Part shown: positions 21,482 to 31,369 of the stretch, in pieces | How the letters are laid out: the number at the start of each line of letters is the position of its first letter | How positions within the stretch are numbered: the first letter of the stretch is position 1 | DNA from: Allodiplogaster sudhausi | Taxonomy: Eukaryota > Nematoda > Chromadorea > Rhabditida > Diplogasteridae | Length of the DNA stretch: 64,000 nucleotides | NCBI GenBank assembly: GCA_945643635.1 | Contig: CALZFC010000005.1 | Location: forward strand, 11,617,501-11,681,500 | Direction of reading: 5' to 3' | The notes under the pieces: model-generated | Told to the model about the DNA's origin: nothing | What the model saw: the letters and a program-made list of their open reading frames with translations, nothing else | Databases searched by the model: none | Position numbers and translations under genes: made by a program

Positions 21482-24201
21482 ATGCTCCACCGATCAAATG
21501 TTCATATTTTCCTCTTCGTTTTGTCACTATCCACGTCGTCAGTCAGCTTCCCGTTCATTATTCTCCTCTTTCTCAGTCAGAGTTGGTCGGCCGCTTCGGG
21601 CGCTCTGACGAAATGTTGTCTCGCCACCAAAGAGGTTAGGCACATTTCTCTTCGTTTTTCTCCCTTCCTAATTATTTTCTGAATTCCTCTACTTCGTTTT
21701 TTTAGTCAATAAAGAAAGTAGTTTTCTGTTTTATGTTCGTTTGTTTTCAATATACGAAATTTGAATCCTCTCAAATAGCGAGAGAAACAAATTAGATGGC
21801 AAATGTAAAAAAAATTAATTCTACTTTTCTTCAGAGTCCGTGTACTACTGCTCGACTTGCTTTATCAACGTCGGTGAGAACTGCCTAGAAGAATGTATGG
21901 ACTACTGCAAGAAGTCCAAGAGGTATCTTATACTTTTCGCCTTCTCTCTCTCTCCCTGTCTCTTTTTCTCTCTCTTTCTCTCGCTCTCTCTCCCTGTCTC
22001 TTTTTCTCTCTCTTTCTCTCGCTCTCTCTCCTATTCCTCACCTCTCTTCCTTCCTCCAGATTGTTACATATCTCCCGCTACTCTAATAATAAGCAGTTGT
22101 TTTGCTGTTTCTCTCCTGCATAGAAGCCAAAAAATTCCACATTTTCTTTAAAAAAAAGGCTTCAGGCCGTGTGTAAAAAATAAAATATTCAAAAGATATA
22201 AAGATATAATTTAAATATTGTATTTTAATTATATTAACATTCAGAATACGTAGTACATTTATAAAGATTTGTTCGCCTTGAAAACTCGTCAACTCGTCAA
22301 CTTTTCCAGCGCCACGGGCTGCGTCGGGGAGTGTGCAGTGGCTGTCTGCGAGAGATGCCACTGGCACGAGGCACTTAAGAGCGGCATGCGACTGGACGGT
22401 CAGTGTGCGGGGGAGGGGATGGGGGTGGGAGGGCTTTTATGCCTCTTACATTAGCGTCATTGTGGCTCCTTCATATTCAGGGAATAAAACCCACTGTCGA
22501 GAACCCAGAAAATTAGGGTGGTGGAGTAGGTATTGGGCCCAGAAACCAGGACGGGTTAGGTGTTTCTCTCTCTAAATCTTTCTCAAAGACATGGTCTGTT
22601 AGGGCTTTGGGGACCAAAGTCAAGGTGGTCAAGTCGACAGTGCCTTTTTTTACCATGTAGCTCCTTGTCTACCTGGTTGTCTACTGTATGGTATTGTTGG
22701 TCCAGTTTTCAATACCGGACTGTTATTGTGGCCACACCTACTTTCACTTTTGGGTTACTGTGGTTACCGGGAGGGTCCTGGTGGCTCTTTTTTCCACTCT
22801 TACTTCTCATTATGACACCTTTTCTGCTTTTCTGTCTGGATTGCCTAAATGGAACTATTTCTATTTGTAGAACGGAGAGATTCGGTGACTTTATTTTCAG
22901 AGCACACGGTGAGGCTATTGGTTTTGCATGGGCATTTTTACATAAGTATACTTTTTTGAATACAGAAATAATACATAAAACAATAGCATAATAAATTCTA
23001 GGCACGTGGTATACAAAATTTTTAGTAGATATGATTTTAGACTTCATGAATCCGCAAGAAGTTGCTGCTCCGCTAGCCTCCACCACGAATTCGATGCAGT
23101 TCTACCTTCACGATGAGGCCTGTTTTTTTCTCCTTTTTATGAGTTTGAATAATTGTTAGGCATTATTTTGATTCGTTACTGCCTACAATAGTAACACATT
23201 TATACGATAACAATTTTATCATAACAATATAACCATCCAGGAGTCACCCGAGGCGACCTCTCCCGCTCTCTCTCCGCTGCAGTCCGTGTCTGCCGTTTCT
23301 CTGTCGTCTGGCTCTTCCGGTCTCTATTCGCTGCACTCCGCGACTGCTACTCTTCTGACACCTTTGGCTACCTCTCCCCCGCTCTCTCCGCTGCAGTCCG
23401 AGACCACGCTCACTTCGGTTGCCACGCCCACTTCGGTTGCCACGCCCACTTTGATTGCCAACGAACTTTCTACTGTCTCAGCCACGCTTGGCACTCTTCG
23501 CAAGGTATCATTTACTTAACACTTAATATAATATTTATTTATGCAAATAGGGTAATGAATGATTGATGCGCTATATTTGGAGAGAACACAAAAGCCCTCA
23601 GGAATATATAGGAAATTAAAATGCCTGGTTTTTTGGGCGCTAGGTAGGAGCGTCAATTAAAAATGGGCTGCATCATTTAGGGAACATGTGGAGTAGTTTA
23701 CATTCTCAATTTTGCAACTCTCTGTCCCTATCTCTCTCTCACACTCTTTCTCTCTCTGTCCTTCACCTCTCATTCCATCTATTTCTCTCTTTCACTTTCC
23801 CCTCTCTTTCACTTTCCCCTCTCTTTCAGCTCCCTTCTCTCTCTCTCTCTTTCTCTCTCTCTCTTTCTCTATCTCTCTCTACCCCTTCTCTCTCTCTCTC
23901 TCTTACTCCTTCTCCTTCTCTCTCTCAGTCCACTTCTATTTCTCTCTTTCACTTTCCCATCTCTTTCAGCTCCTTACTTTCTCTCTCTCCCCCTCTCTTC
24001 CAGGTCGTCTCCGGCCACTCTGGCATGGCAGGGACTCTTCTGGTGGTGTCACCAATGGTGCGTGCCGGCCGCCGTACCGTCGTGCGCATCACTCTGCGCG
24101 TCTTGCGCGAGATTGTCGAGGTGTACGAGGAGAGCAGCATCGACGAGGAGACGGTCATCGAGCTGACTGCACTGCCGACCGCGGTCCCGACCCCGATCTG
24201 A
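21482..24201 (+). CDS. Secreted Cys-rich protein with Ser/Thr/Pro linker (unrecognised)
   Basis: Six exons read in frame as about 288 residues: 21482-21634, 21837-21922, 22310-22398, 23041-23117, 23241-23504 and 24004-24201. Residues 1-40 form a hydrophobic N-terminus, probably a signal peptide. Exons 1-3 encode a compact domain of about ten Cys (KCCLATKE, YYCSTC, NCLEEC, CVGEC, VCERC). Exon 5 is a mucin-like Ser/Thr/Pro/Ala stretch with near-repeats of TSPALSPLQS and SVATPT. Exon 6 encodes a Cys-free domain with a helical RVLREIVEVYEESS segment ending TPI. Uncertain points: exon 2 uses a tandem CAGAG acceptor, and the exon 4 donor must be a non-GT site to stay in phase. A second frame is open through exons 5 and 6. 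I do not recognise the family. Confidence 0.6.
21945..22036. repeat. (CT)n-rich tract, duplicated 42-base unit
   Basis: Directly after the exon 2 donor of the 21482 gene. A unit of TCTCCCTGTCTCTTTTTCTC plus CT run appears twice in tandem. Confidence 0.75.
23720..23998. repeat. (CT)n-rich tract before last exon
   Basis: A 280-base pyrimidine-rich microsatellite region with duplicated CTTTCACTTTCCC blocks, running up to the CAG acceptor at 24001-24003. It probably serves as an oversized polypyrimidine tract. Confidence 0.8.
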
Positions 24202-24384
24202 TAGCAGACCCAGATCCAATCCCGAATCCGAATCCGTACCCGATCCTGAACCCGCCCTCAACCCCACCCATTGTCGCTATCTGAAATGGTGACTACTTTG
24301 GTGCTAATTCTTTGTCTTTATATGCATTGTCGATTGCATCTCGATGCCCTAAAGTTAGAAGTTGTTATTATTGTACTTCATAAT

Positions 24385-24457
24385 GGCCCTGTGGCCCAAT
24401 GGATAAGGCGTCGGTTTCCGGAGCCGAAGATTGCAGGTTCGAGTCCTGCCAGGGTCG
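24385..24457 (+). tRNA. trnR-CCG: tRNA-Arg (anticodon CCG), copy 4
   Basis: 73 bases, identical in sequence to copy 2, with a TTTTT terminator. Its 5' flank (AAAGTTAGAAGTTGTTATTATT) matches that of copy 6, marking a second flank type. Confidence 0.93.
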
Positions 24458-25582
24458 CAAGCTTTTTGAGCCATCATTAACTTGAGCCGTTTATCTTTGT
24501 TACTGATGTTCTTGTTCTTTGTCTATTACTGTAATTACGGAAAAATATTAAGGTGTTGCTGCATATTAAAAATATCTATAGGTGCACGTATAAATATAAA
24601 TCTTCTATCGATAAGAATATATTTCCTGTTTTATCTTCGAGAAGATGGCTAAAGCCATGGAGTCCACCTTACCCCACTTTTCGGGAAGAGTAAAGTGATC
24701 TCGTTGAATGGGCGCATAACCCTCTTACACTTGGAACGCCTTTGATCTTTGGGCATTACACGAAAAAATATGTCTTTCTTTGGAAGGGCAAAAACAAAAA
24801 AAAACAAAAACGAAAGCGGTAATCTTATTGCTACGCACAATTAATAAAGTTCGTGTTAACAGCAGCTGTTCATTACAGTTCAAATGTTCCTATTGTCCTC
24901 GTCTTCTTGTCCACTATCCACGAGTCAGTCTGCTTCGCTTTCATTCTTCTCCACTTCCTCCGTCGGAGTAGGTGGTCGGCAGCTTCTCTCTCTCTCTACT
25001 CTCGCAATGCCATAGTTGTGTCGGGTGAGCGGAGAGATTTGGGTCGCGGCCGTCATTCTCGCCTTACGTCCCTCCCCCAGCTTGGACTCGGTCGTTCTCT
25101 TTCGATTCGGACGCGGCGTACGTCGTACACTTCTCGCGTCTGTAGCATTCACCTTGGCACTATCCCGTTGTGCTACCTTGTGAAATCAGCACAAAATAGT
25201 GTTAACATATTTATCTGAGCTGACTTCCCCGTTTTTTTTTTGCTTGTGGCTATAAAATAGATACCTCAAATTTTCGAGGGAATTAGCAGTTCTTGCTCGA
25301 CATTCAAAAATTTGGGATAGTGTGTATGTAGATATAAGACATTTTGTTATTGCTTGCCACTTCACTCCGGTCAGAGTGGCAAGACTGATGAAGTGCGTGT
25401 CATTACAAGTAATTTGAGAGGTGCTAATTAGGAGAAGAGGTCTGAGAAACTGCTAAAGGAGCTGAGAAGTGGATTTTTTGGTTCTTCCACTTACATTAAA
25501 TTAGCGTAGGTCTCAAAGTTGGCAAAGTGGGTCAATGAGCATATTTGAACGCGATTTCAGAACGTCGTAGTACGCGATTAAA
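24458..25582. other. Degenerate duplicated block downstream of tRNA copy 4
   Basis: About 24880-24990 is similar to exon 1 of the 21482 gene (shared TCAAATGTTC, CACTATCCACG, GTCAGTC, GTTGGTCGG/GTGGTCGG words). About 25080-25145 resembles 28919-28980 (shared CTCTTTCGATTCGGACGC). These look like decayed copies of gene segments carried with the tRNA block. No intact frame is supported. The end of the region (GATTTCAG at 25551-25558) provides an acceptor 20-odd bases before the next start codon. Confidence 0.55.
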
Positions 25583-27450
25583 ATGGCTGTGCGCTGTCTG
25601 CAGCCGATCGCCTCGACATCTACAAGTCACGGCGAGGAGTTGGTGCTCGCCGTCTCGGAGCACGCGATCCTGTGGCGTCTCGGCGTCAGCAACCGCCGCT
25701 ACGATGGCGTCGACGAATACAACGCGGAGAGAAGTCGCATCTTTCCGTCTGCGGCCCTTCGCAACGACGCCGACTGCCCTCCACCGCTGCCACTCGTTCC
25801 TTTTGCGATATTCACCTTGGTCAGATCTTTTTTTCTTCTTTCTCGGCTTTTTCTTCTTTCGCAATTAATGATTTCTCTGTTGTACAAGTAATCAAAGGCG
25901 GTTAAGTTATGAGAAGGGTTTTTTTTGTCAGCAAGTAAACATTCAGTGGAACAGTGAGAATCTGTAAGATTAGACATGTGCAGAAGATAAAGGGGGCGAA
26001 TGCGATCACACAGTTGACTTTATTCCTTTTGCAGACCTACGAGTACTTCATAACTCCGCTTGCCGACCTGACTTCGTCACCGACAAGGCATGCGACTTGT
26101 GTGCTCTCAGCATTCGCGCCCAACAAACCGACGGCCGCGTTCGCGACCGCGACGCGTCTCTTCGCCGTCGAAGACTTTGTTGACAATTCCACAATCAGGT
26201 TTCATCAAGCTGTCTCGTCATCGCCACTCTTTGACGGTGACGTTGAATGCTTCCCATGCAGTGACCGGCTCAGCCTGGGCGGCCGCTGTACGCACTATGC
26301 AATGGTCTTCCTCAATGAAGACCAATCTTCTTCTGATGGCGTTCACTACTACGTCTTCCTCGTGTCTGGCTACTACCTCAAGGTGGGTAAATACCACGTC
26401 ATCAAGCGCTTTCGGATTCGTCGCGATGGAAGAGGCTGGGTGGAGGAGGTGGACTGCGTCTTCTGCAGCGAAACGACGCCACTCGAGGACATGCGACGCA
26501 TCGTGGCCGAGACTCGTCGCATGAAGTCCTTCATGGAAGGCCAAGACTTGGTCTACCTCGACGACGAGGACGGCACGTGGCAACGGCGCCGAGTCGACGT
26601 TCCGAGGCATCTTCGGTATCGGATAACTGGCCTCATCGGCCTCTGGGACCTCTTTGAGCCTCTTGCCATATTTGGCCACCGCTGGAGGCGCAGTCGTCAA
26701 ACGGACGGTACTTGCATCGAGCGAATTCTTTGGGTGTCGCCGACCGGGCAATTGGCGGACGTTTTTTATGGCCATCGAGTATGAATGTCGCTACTGTTGC
26801 GAGGTCAAGGAAGCCCGCGATGGACGAGTGCTCATCTCGGCTGGCTGGCGAGCGAGTGCTCATGGTTAGGCATTCATGTACATTTATCAATTTAATTTTT
26901 CTTCTTCTTATTTATTTCAACATCAAATTAGCCGTTCGCAATGACATCGCTCATACAAGATGTCTTCAGCATGGATGATGGATGGATGGCCTGCTGCCCG
27001 ATTGGGTATTATTAATGTCATCAATAATATGTCCAAATACATGCTCATTTTCAAGATAGAGAGTACGATAATCTTGTTTCGTGATACAGAAAGAACACAG
27101 TCAATGTTCGGCGCATGCTTGTCCTTTGGCGCTGCCGGAACAGTGCAGTGCAATATGCTGAAAAAGAGAAACAATTTCGGTGACCATGGATGATACATTT
27201 GTACATACATACGTAGCTAAAAAGTTACTCTGACAATCAGTAAATTCTCTTCTCAATCATATCAGTTTCTCACTGTAGACGATAGTGTATGGCCTTTCAG
27301 GCCTGTGGCCGGGGCGCGCTGCCGACGTTGCTGGAGGCGGCGCGTGGCGCATGTTGCGCATTGCTCACCGAGCGTAAGCTGTTGGACTTACAGCAGGAGG
27401 AAGCATTCGACTTTCGATCATTCGTCACATTCGTCAACAATGACGATTGA
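25583..27450 (+). CDS. Unrecognised protein, about 330-370 residues
   Basis: Exon 1, 25583-25819 (79 codons), starts after an acceptor-like TTTCAG in the leader. Exon 2 starts at 26035, after TTTTGCAG, and stays open in phase to a TGA at 26784. The last exon, 27301-27450 (after CCTTTCAG), encodes a plausible C-terminus rich in Leu/Glu/Phe (ALPTLLEAARGACC ... FVTFVNNDD). The middle is Tyr/Val/Arg-rich with paired Cys (ECFPCSD, DCVFCSE) and HYYVFLVSGYYLKVGKYHV, suggesting a compact globular domain. I do not recognise it. The exon 2 donor is unsettled: AAG|GTGGGT near 26382 and TGG|GTGTCG near 26734 both leave phase 0. Another frame just past the stop (26780-26864) also looks coding, so a frameshift near the T6 run at 26764 is possible. 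Confidence 0.6.
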
Positions 27451-27889
27451 TCAATTTTGTAGTACTTGTTCAGCCTGTAATACTCATTGTCAGTAGACGA
27501 TAACCCTTTATTTCTTCGAATTATGCAGTAATCTCAATTGATGTACTTTGCAGCTTACTAATACAATGCGAAACAAGATCTTTCGCTCGGTATCTCTCCG
27601 TCTTCCTCTCTCTTCTTCTCCATCTCTCCGTCTCTCCCCTCACACTCTCTTCCTCTCTATCCCTCCCCCACTTACTCTTTTCTCTATCTCTCTGCCACAA
27701 TCTCACCTCCACCCCTCTCCCTCTCTCTCTCTCTTCCTCTCTTCTTTCTCTGTCTATCCTGATGCCCTTACTGGCTCACATTTTCAGGCAACGATTTTTG
27801 GAATACACAGTTAGTATTGCACAAATATGAGAAACGATAAGAAAGCCTGATTAATTAAATGGATTATTTGTTATTGAATTGAGAACTTG
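27451..27889. other. CT-rich spacer before tRNA copy 5
   Basis: CT microsatellite 27590-27755 followed by a copy of the tRNA-flank block (CACATTTTCAGGCAA, 27777-27791). No gene is seen. Confidence 0.7.
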
Positions 27890-27962
27890 GGCCCTGTGGC
27901 CCAATGGATAACGCGTCGGTTTCCGGAGCCGAAGATTGCAGGTTCGAGTCCTGCCAGGGTCG
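27890..27962 (+). tRNA. trnR-CCG: tRNA-Arg (anticodon CCG), copy 5, D-stem variant
   Basis: Same 73-base tRNA but with ACGC instead of AGGC in the 3' D stem, which leaves only two D-stem pairs. Anticodon, T arm and acceptor are unchanged, and a T7 terminator follows. It may be a decaying copy. Confidence 0.8.
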
Positions 27963-28252
27963 CGAAATTTTTTTCTACTACTACAGACTTGGGTGTTTTC
28001 GTCGCGTCATTTCCACTTGCATTTTTTCGCTATTCAACTGGCTCTACCAATCTCATTGTCTTCTCTCTTTGTCTCTCCTCTCCGTCGCTGTACACTCTCA
28101 TAATCTCTTATCCCATTCTCACTTCCAATCTCTGTCTTCTTCATCTCTTTCCGTCTCTCGCTATCTCTTTCTCTCCATCTGTTTCCCTCTCTCCCCAATC
28201 TATCTCTCTCCCACCTTAAGGTTAGAAGTTGTTATTATTTGTTGTAAATCGT

Positions 28253-28325
28253 GGCCCTGTGGCCTAATGGATAAGGCGTCGGTTTCCGGAGCCGAAGATT
28301 GCAGGTTCGAGTCCTGCCAGGGTCG
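28253..28325 (+). tRNA. trnR-CCG: tRNA-Arg (anticodon CCG), copy 6
   Basis: 73 bases, identical to copy 3 with a fully paired D stem. TTTTT follows. About 250 bases of its 3' flank (GGAAAAGGCCTAC, GGTGGCTAG.TCTTAGAA) resemble the 3' flank of copy 3. Confidence 0.94.
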
Positions 28326-28682
28326 AAACTTTTTGCATTCTCACCCACTTCGCCCGTTTCGTCGCGTCATTTTAACCGTCATTATTTCTTTCTATAGGCT
28401 TCAATTAGGACGAGTGTTCATCGTAATAGATGTTTTCGCGTTCTAGCTACCTTTAAGCTAGAAGGAAAAGGCCTACAAGCGTGACTTGTGGATTGTTTCT
28501 ACTAGAACCTGCGAGTGAATAGAAGCAGAATTTGGTGGCTAGATCTTAGAAGTCAAAGAAGGAAACGACAGGGAGGGTCTGATTTTCGACCCATATGGGT
28601 CTAGTTCGCCTTCTTTGACCCATTTGGTAATAGCCTAGCCCGTCTTCTCGCCTTGCGGTCAACCCCTATGCTGAGCATGTCC

Positions 28683-28708
28683 CAACGCGTGACCGAATTC
28701 ACGCGTTG
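28683..28708. other. Perfect 10-bp-stem hairpin
   Basis: CAACGCGTGA and TCACGCGTTG flank a 6-base loop CCGAAT. It stands out in non-repetitive sequence. It could be part of a structured RNA or a protein-binding palindrome; nothing in the flanks decides. Confidence 0.5.
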
Positions 28709-29079
28709 CAGCTGCCTAATTTTCGCTGCGTTACTACTTTGCGCTAGGAATATTTCAGTTACGCAGCCTTTTCCATGTTGTATGTGTAAAATGTAGCTTC
28801 CCGCCCGTTTTAAACGGCCACTAAGATTTTCGTAGCAGCCCTATATGAGCTTCATCATCCCGAGCGGTTTGAAGGTCCGTGCCGCCCGCAGCTTTTGATA
28901 AGGTGATTAGGTCGTGGCTTGGATTCGCCGTCCTCTTTCGATTCGGACGCCGTGGCCAGCGTGCCGTTCTCGTCTGTCGTCCGCTCCTTGAGGCTGTCCT
29001 TTTGTTGGTTGCCGCCACCTTCCTGACCATTGCCTCTCTACATCACAAGTGCTCTCTCGCCCATGGTCTCAGGCAAAAG

Positions 29080-29104
29080 GGCGGGAATTTGAACGTGAGT
29101 TTTT
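29080..29104 (+). repeat. GCGCGAATTCAAAC-type element, divergent copy
   Basis: Reads GCGGGAATTTGAACGTGAGT followed by TTTT and is preceded by TCTCAGGCAAAAG, closely matching the context at 43151-43185 (TCTCAGGCGAAAAG). No assigned exon follows here. Confidence 0.6.
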
Positions 29105-29924
29105 GGATAATTCAATGATCGCCTCTTGTCATGATGAGAAACTACACAATAATAATATGCATGCACATATTTCTAGGTTTTGATAAGGTGATAAGGTCGT
29201 GATAAGAACGAATTTAATTTTTAAAAAAAATTGGATAAAATTAAACCATAAGGTCTTATATAATATGTCAAATATTGCACATGATCTCTTGGACCTTGCC
29301 CAGATTCCTTCCTCGTTCGTCATCTCTCTTCCTTGGCTGGCTGGGCTGTTTTTAATGCGCGCGTGTGGAGCGCGAGGGAGGACTCGTGCACCTACAGAAC
29401 CGGCTTCTGTCTTTCGGCGCCTCTTCCCCCCCCCCCGGCGTGTATGGTCAGCCTGTGTATTTGTGTGCGCTCGCTCTCGGATTGGTCTCTCTCTCTCCCT
29501 CTCTCTCTCTCTCTCTTTCTCTCACTCGCTCTCGCTCTATCTCACTCTCAGTTTCTCTCTCTGCCCTCTCTCACCATCCGATTCGTTCTGCCTTTTCTTC
29601 CTATCCCACGATATCATTTCGGTAGTTCCATCACTCTTTCTATCTCCACCTCTCTCTCTCTCTCTCTGTCTCTCAAGCTCTTTAACTCCTTCTCTCTCAC
29701 TGTCTCTCTCACACTCTACTCATTCTCTCAGCACCTTACCATTCCAATCGCCCAAGGCGGAAGAGGCTGAGACCATACTCTGGATCCCAAGAGAAGTTCA
29801 GATGGCTGACTCACTTCGAGATCGACTCATATGCCTAAAGCAAGCATCATCATTGTCATCGGCACCTGTTTGAAGTGGGCCGAGAGAGAGAGAAACAGAG
29901 AAAGAGACAGAGAGAGAGAAAGAG

Positions 29925-29966
<42 letters not shown>

Positions 29967-30160
29967 GGAGGGATGCTTGAAGTGTCGATTCCATTCGCGT
30001 GTTCATTGTGAACATGTTAAGTGGACAGCCTCCAGGCGGCGTCGCCTGACGCAATCAAATCACTCTCTCTGCCTCTCTCTCTCTCTGCTTCTCTCTCTGC
30101 CTCTCTCTCTCTGCATCTCTTTTTCATTCGTGTTCTTTCTCCCCCTTCTTCTCACTCCCG

Positions 30161-30192
<32 letters not shown>

Positions 30193-30556
30193 ATGAATTC
30201 CCTTTCCTCAGATCATTCATCACTCATCTCATATTGCTCGTTCCGTCTCCCTTCGCTGGCTGCCTCATAAGTGCTCTAAAATAACAGCGCCACTTCTGCA
30301 CATCTTCTGTGCTTTGATGTGCGCTTTTCTTCTAGCAAATTCTGGCCAATAAATGATCAGCCTGAATACGCAAAGGATATTACCGCTTCCATTAGAGCCA
30401 ATTTATAATAGAATAATATCAATAATAAGTATAATTATTGTTATAATAATTCCCCCTTAACCGACTTTTAGACAGTCTATTGTTTATTTGTACTTTGCCA
30501 TTGCTCGTCTTCCTCAAGCATTTCTAACAATGCACTTGTGTTTCTAGCCGCCAGTC

Positions 30557-31277
30557 ATGCAGTCTGCTCGCCTTCTGCTTGCCTTGCTCGCGCTCGTTGC
30601 CGTCGCCGCCCAAGCAGCAACGACAGCGACGAAAACGACGACAAAGAAGCCGAAGAATCAGGCATGTTCATCTCACTTTTGTGCTCGAAACGGGGATCGA
30701 ACCCTGGTGTCTTGCCTTGTAGCACTGGACACTGATATACCACTACGCTAATCTACTACCCTGCTACTCTAGACCGAGCTGTCACGCCCGAAGCGCCAGT
30801 GCGAGTGCTGCGGCGAGCCCGGCTGTGACTGCTGCGACGACGGCCAGCAGCAACAGCAGCAGCAGATGGTGTGTCTGCCGACGTGCGTCCGCCAGTGCAC
30901 GCAGGCATGCCCGACGCCCATGTGCATCCAGAGCTGCCAGCCGGCCTGCCAACGACAGTGCCGTGTCAGTGTTGTATACTGTATTTCTTTGGCAACGGGA
31001 CTAATGCTGATTTAATTTATCTTTTTTTTTATTAAAAAAATATAAAGCTTATGGTTACGTCTAGTAAGTATGACCTGTTTATTTACAACTCTGCAAAGAG
31101 AAAACGATGCACTGCATGCAGGTCGTGCTGACACCGTCATCGTGCGGCAGCTGCATGGACGGCTGCAATCGCTGCCAGACGCCCGTGTGCCTGTCGACGT
31201 GCCAAGCGTCGTGCGCGCCCATGTGCAACATTGCGATCCCGGCGGTACGCCACGGATTTGAGAGTTTTAATATCTAG

Positions 31278-31369
<92 letters not shown>

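Larger units (their letters stand above)
28326..30556. other. Region between tRNA copy 6 and first ABU/PQN-like gene
   Basis: Holds a 14-base perfect palindrome GACCCATATGGGTC near 28590, a 10-bp-stem hairpin at 28683-28708, and an open segment 28879-29118 with a hydrophobic stretch (LLEAVLLLVAATFLTIASL) that shares DNA with 25080-25145. A GCGGGAATTTGAACGTGAGT element is at 29080-29104. CT/GA tracts lie at 29488-29725, 29880-29965 and 30055-30190. None amounts to a supportable gene; the 28879 segment is the best candidate for a decayed exon. Confidence 0.6.

Noticed and set aside
26218..26775. 185-codon minus-strand ORF
   Set aside because: It is the antisense of the open exon of the 25583 gene. 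The plus frame has acceptors, a leader and a matching last exon.
30662..30772. Working tRNA gene on the minus strand
   Set aside because: Box A and B are present but acceptor and T stems do not pair, so I call it tRNA-derived instead. The same applies to 43402-43480 and 50808-50920.
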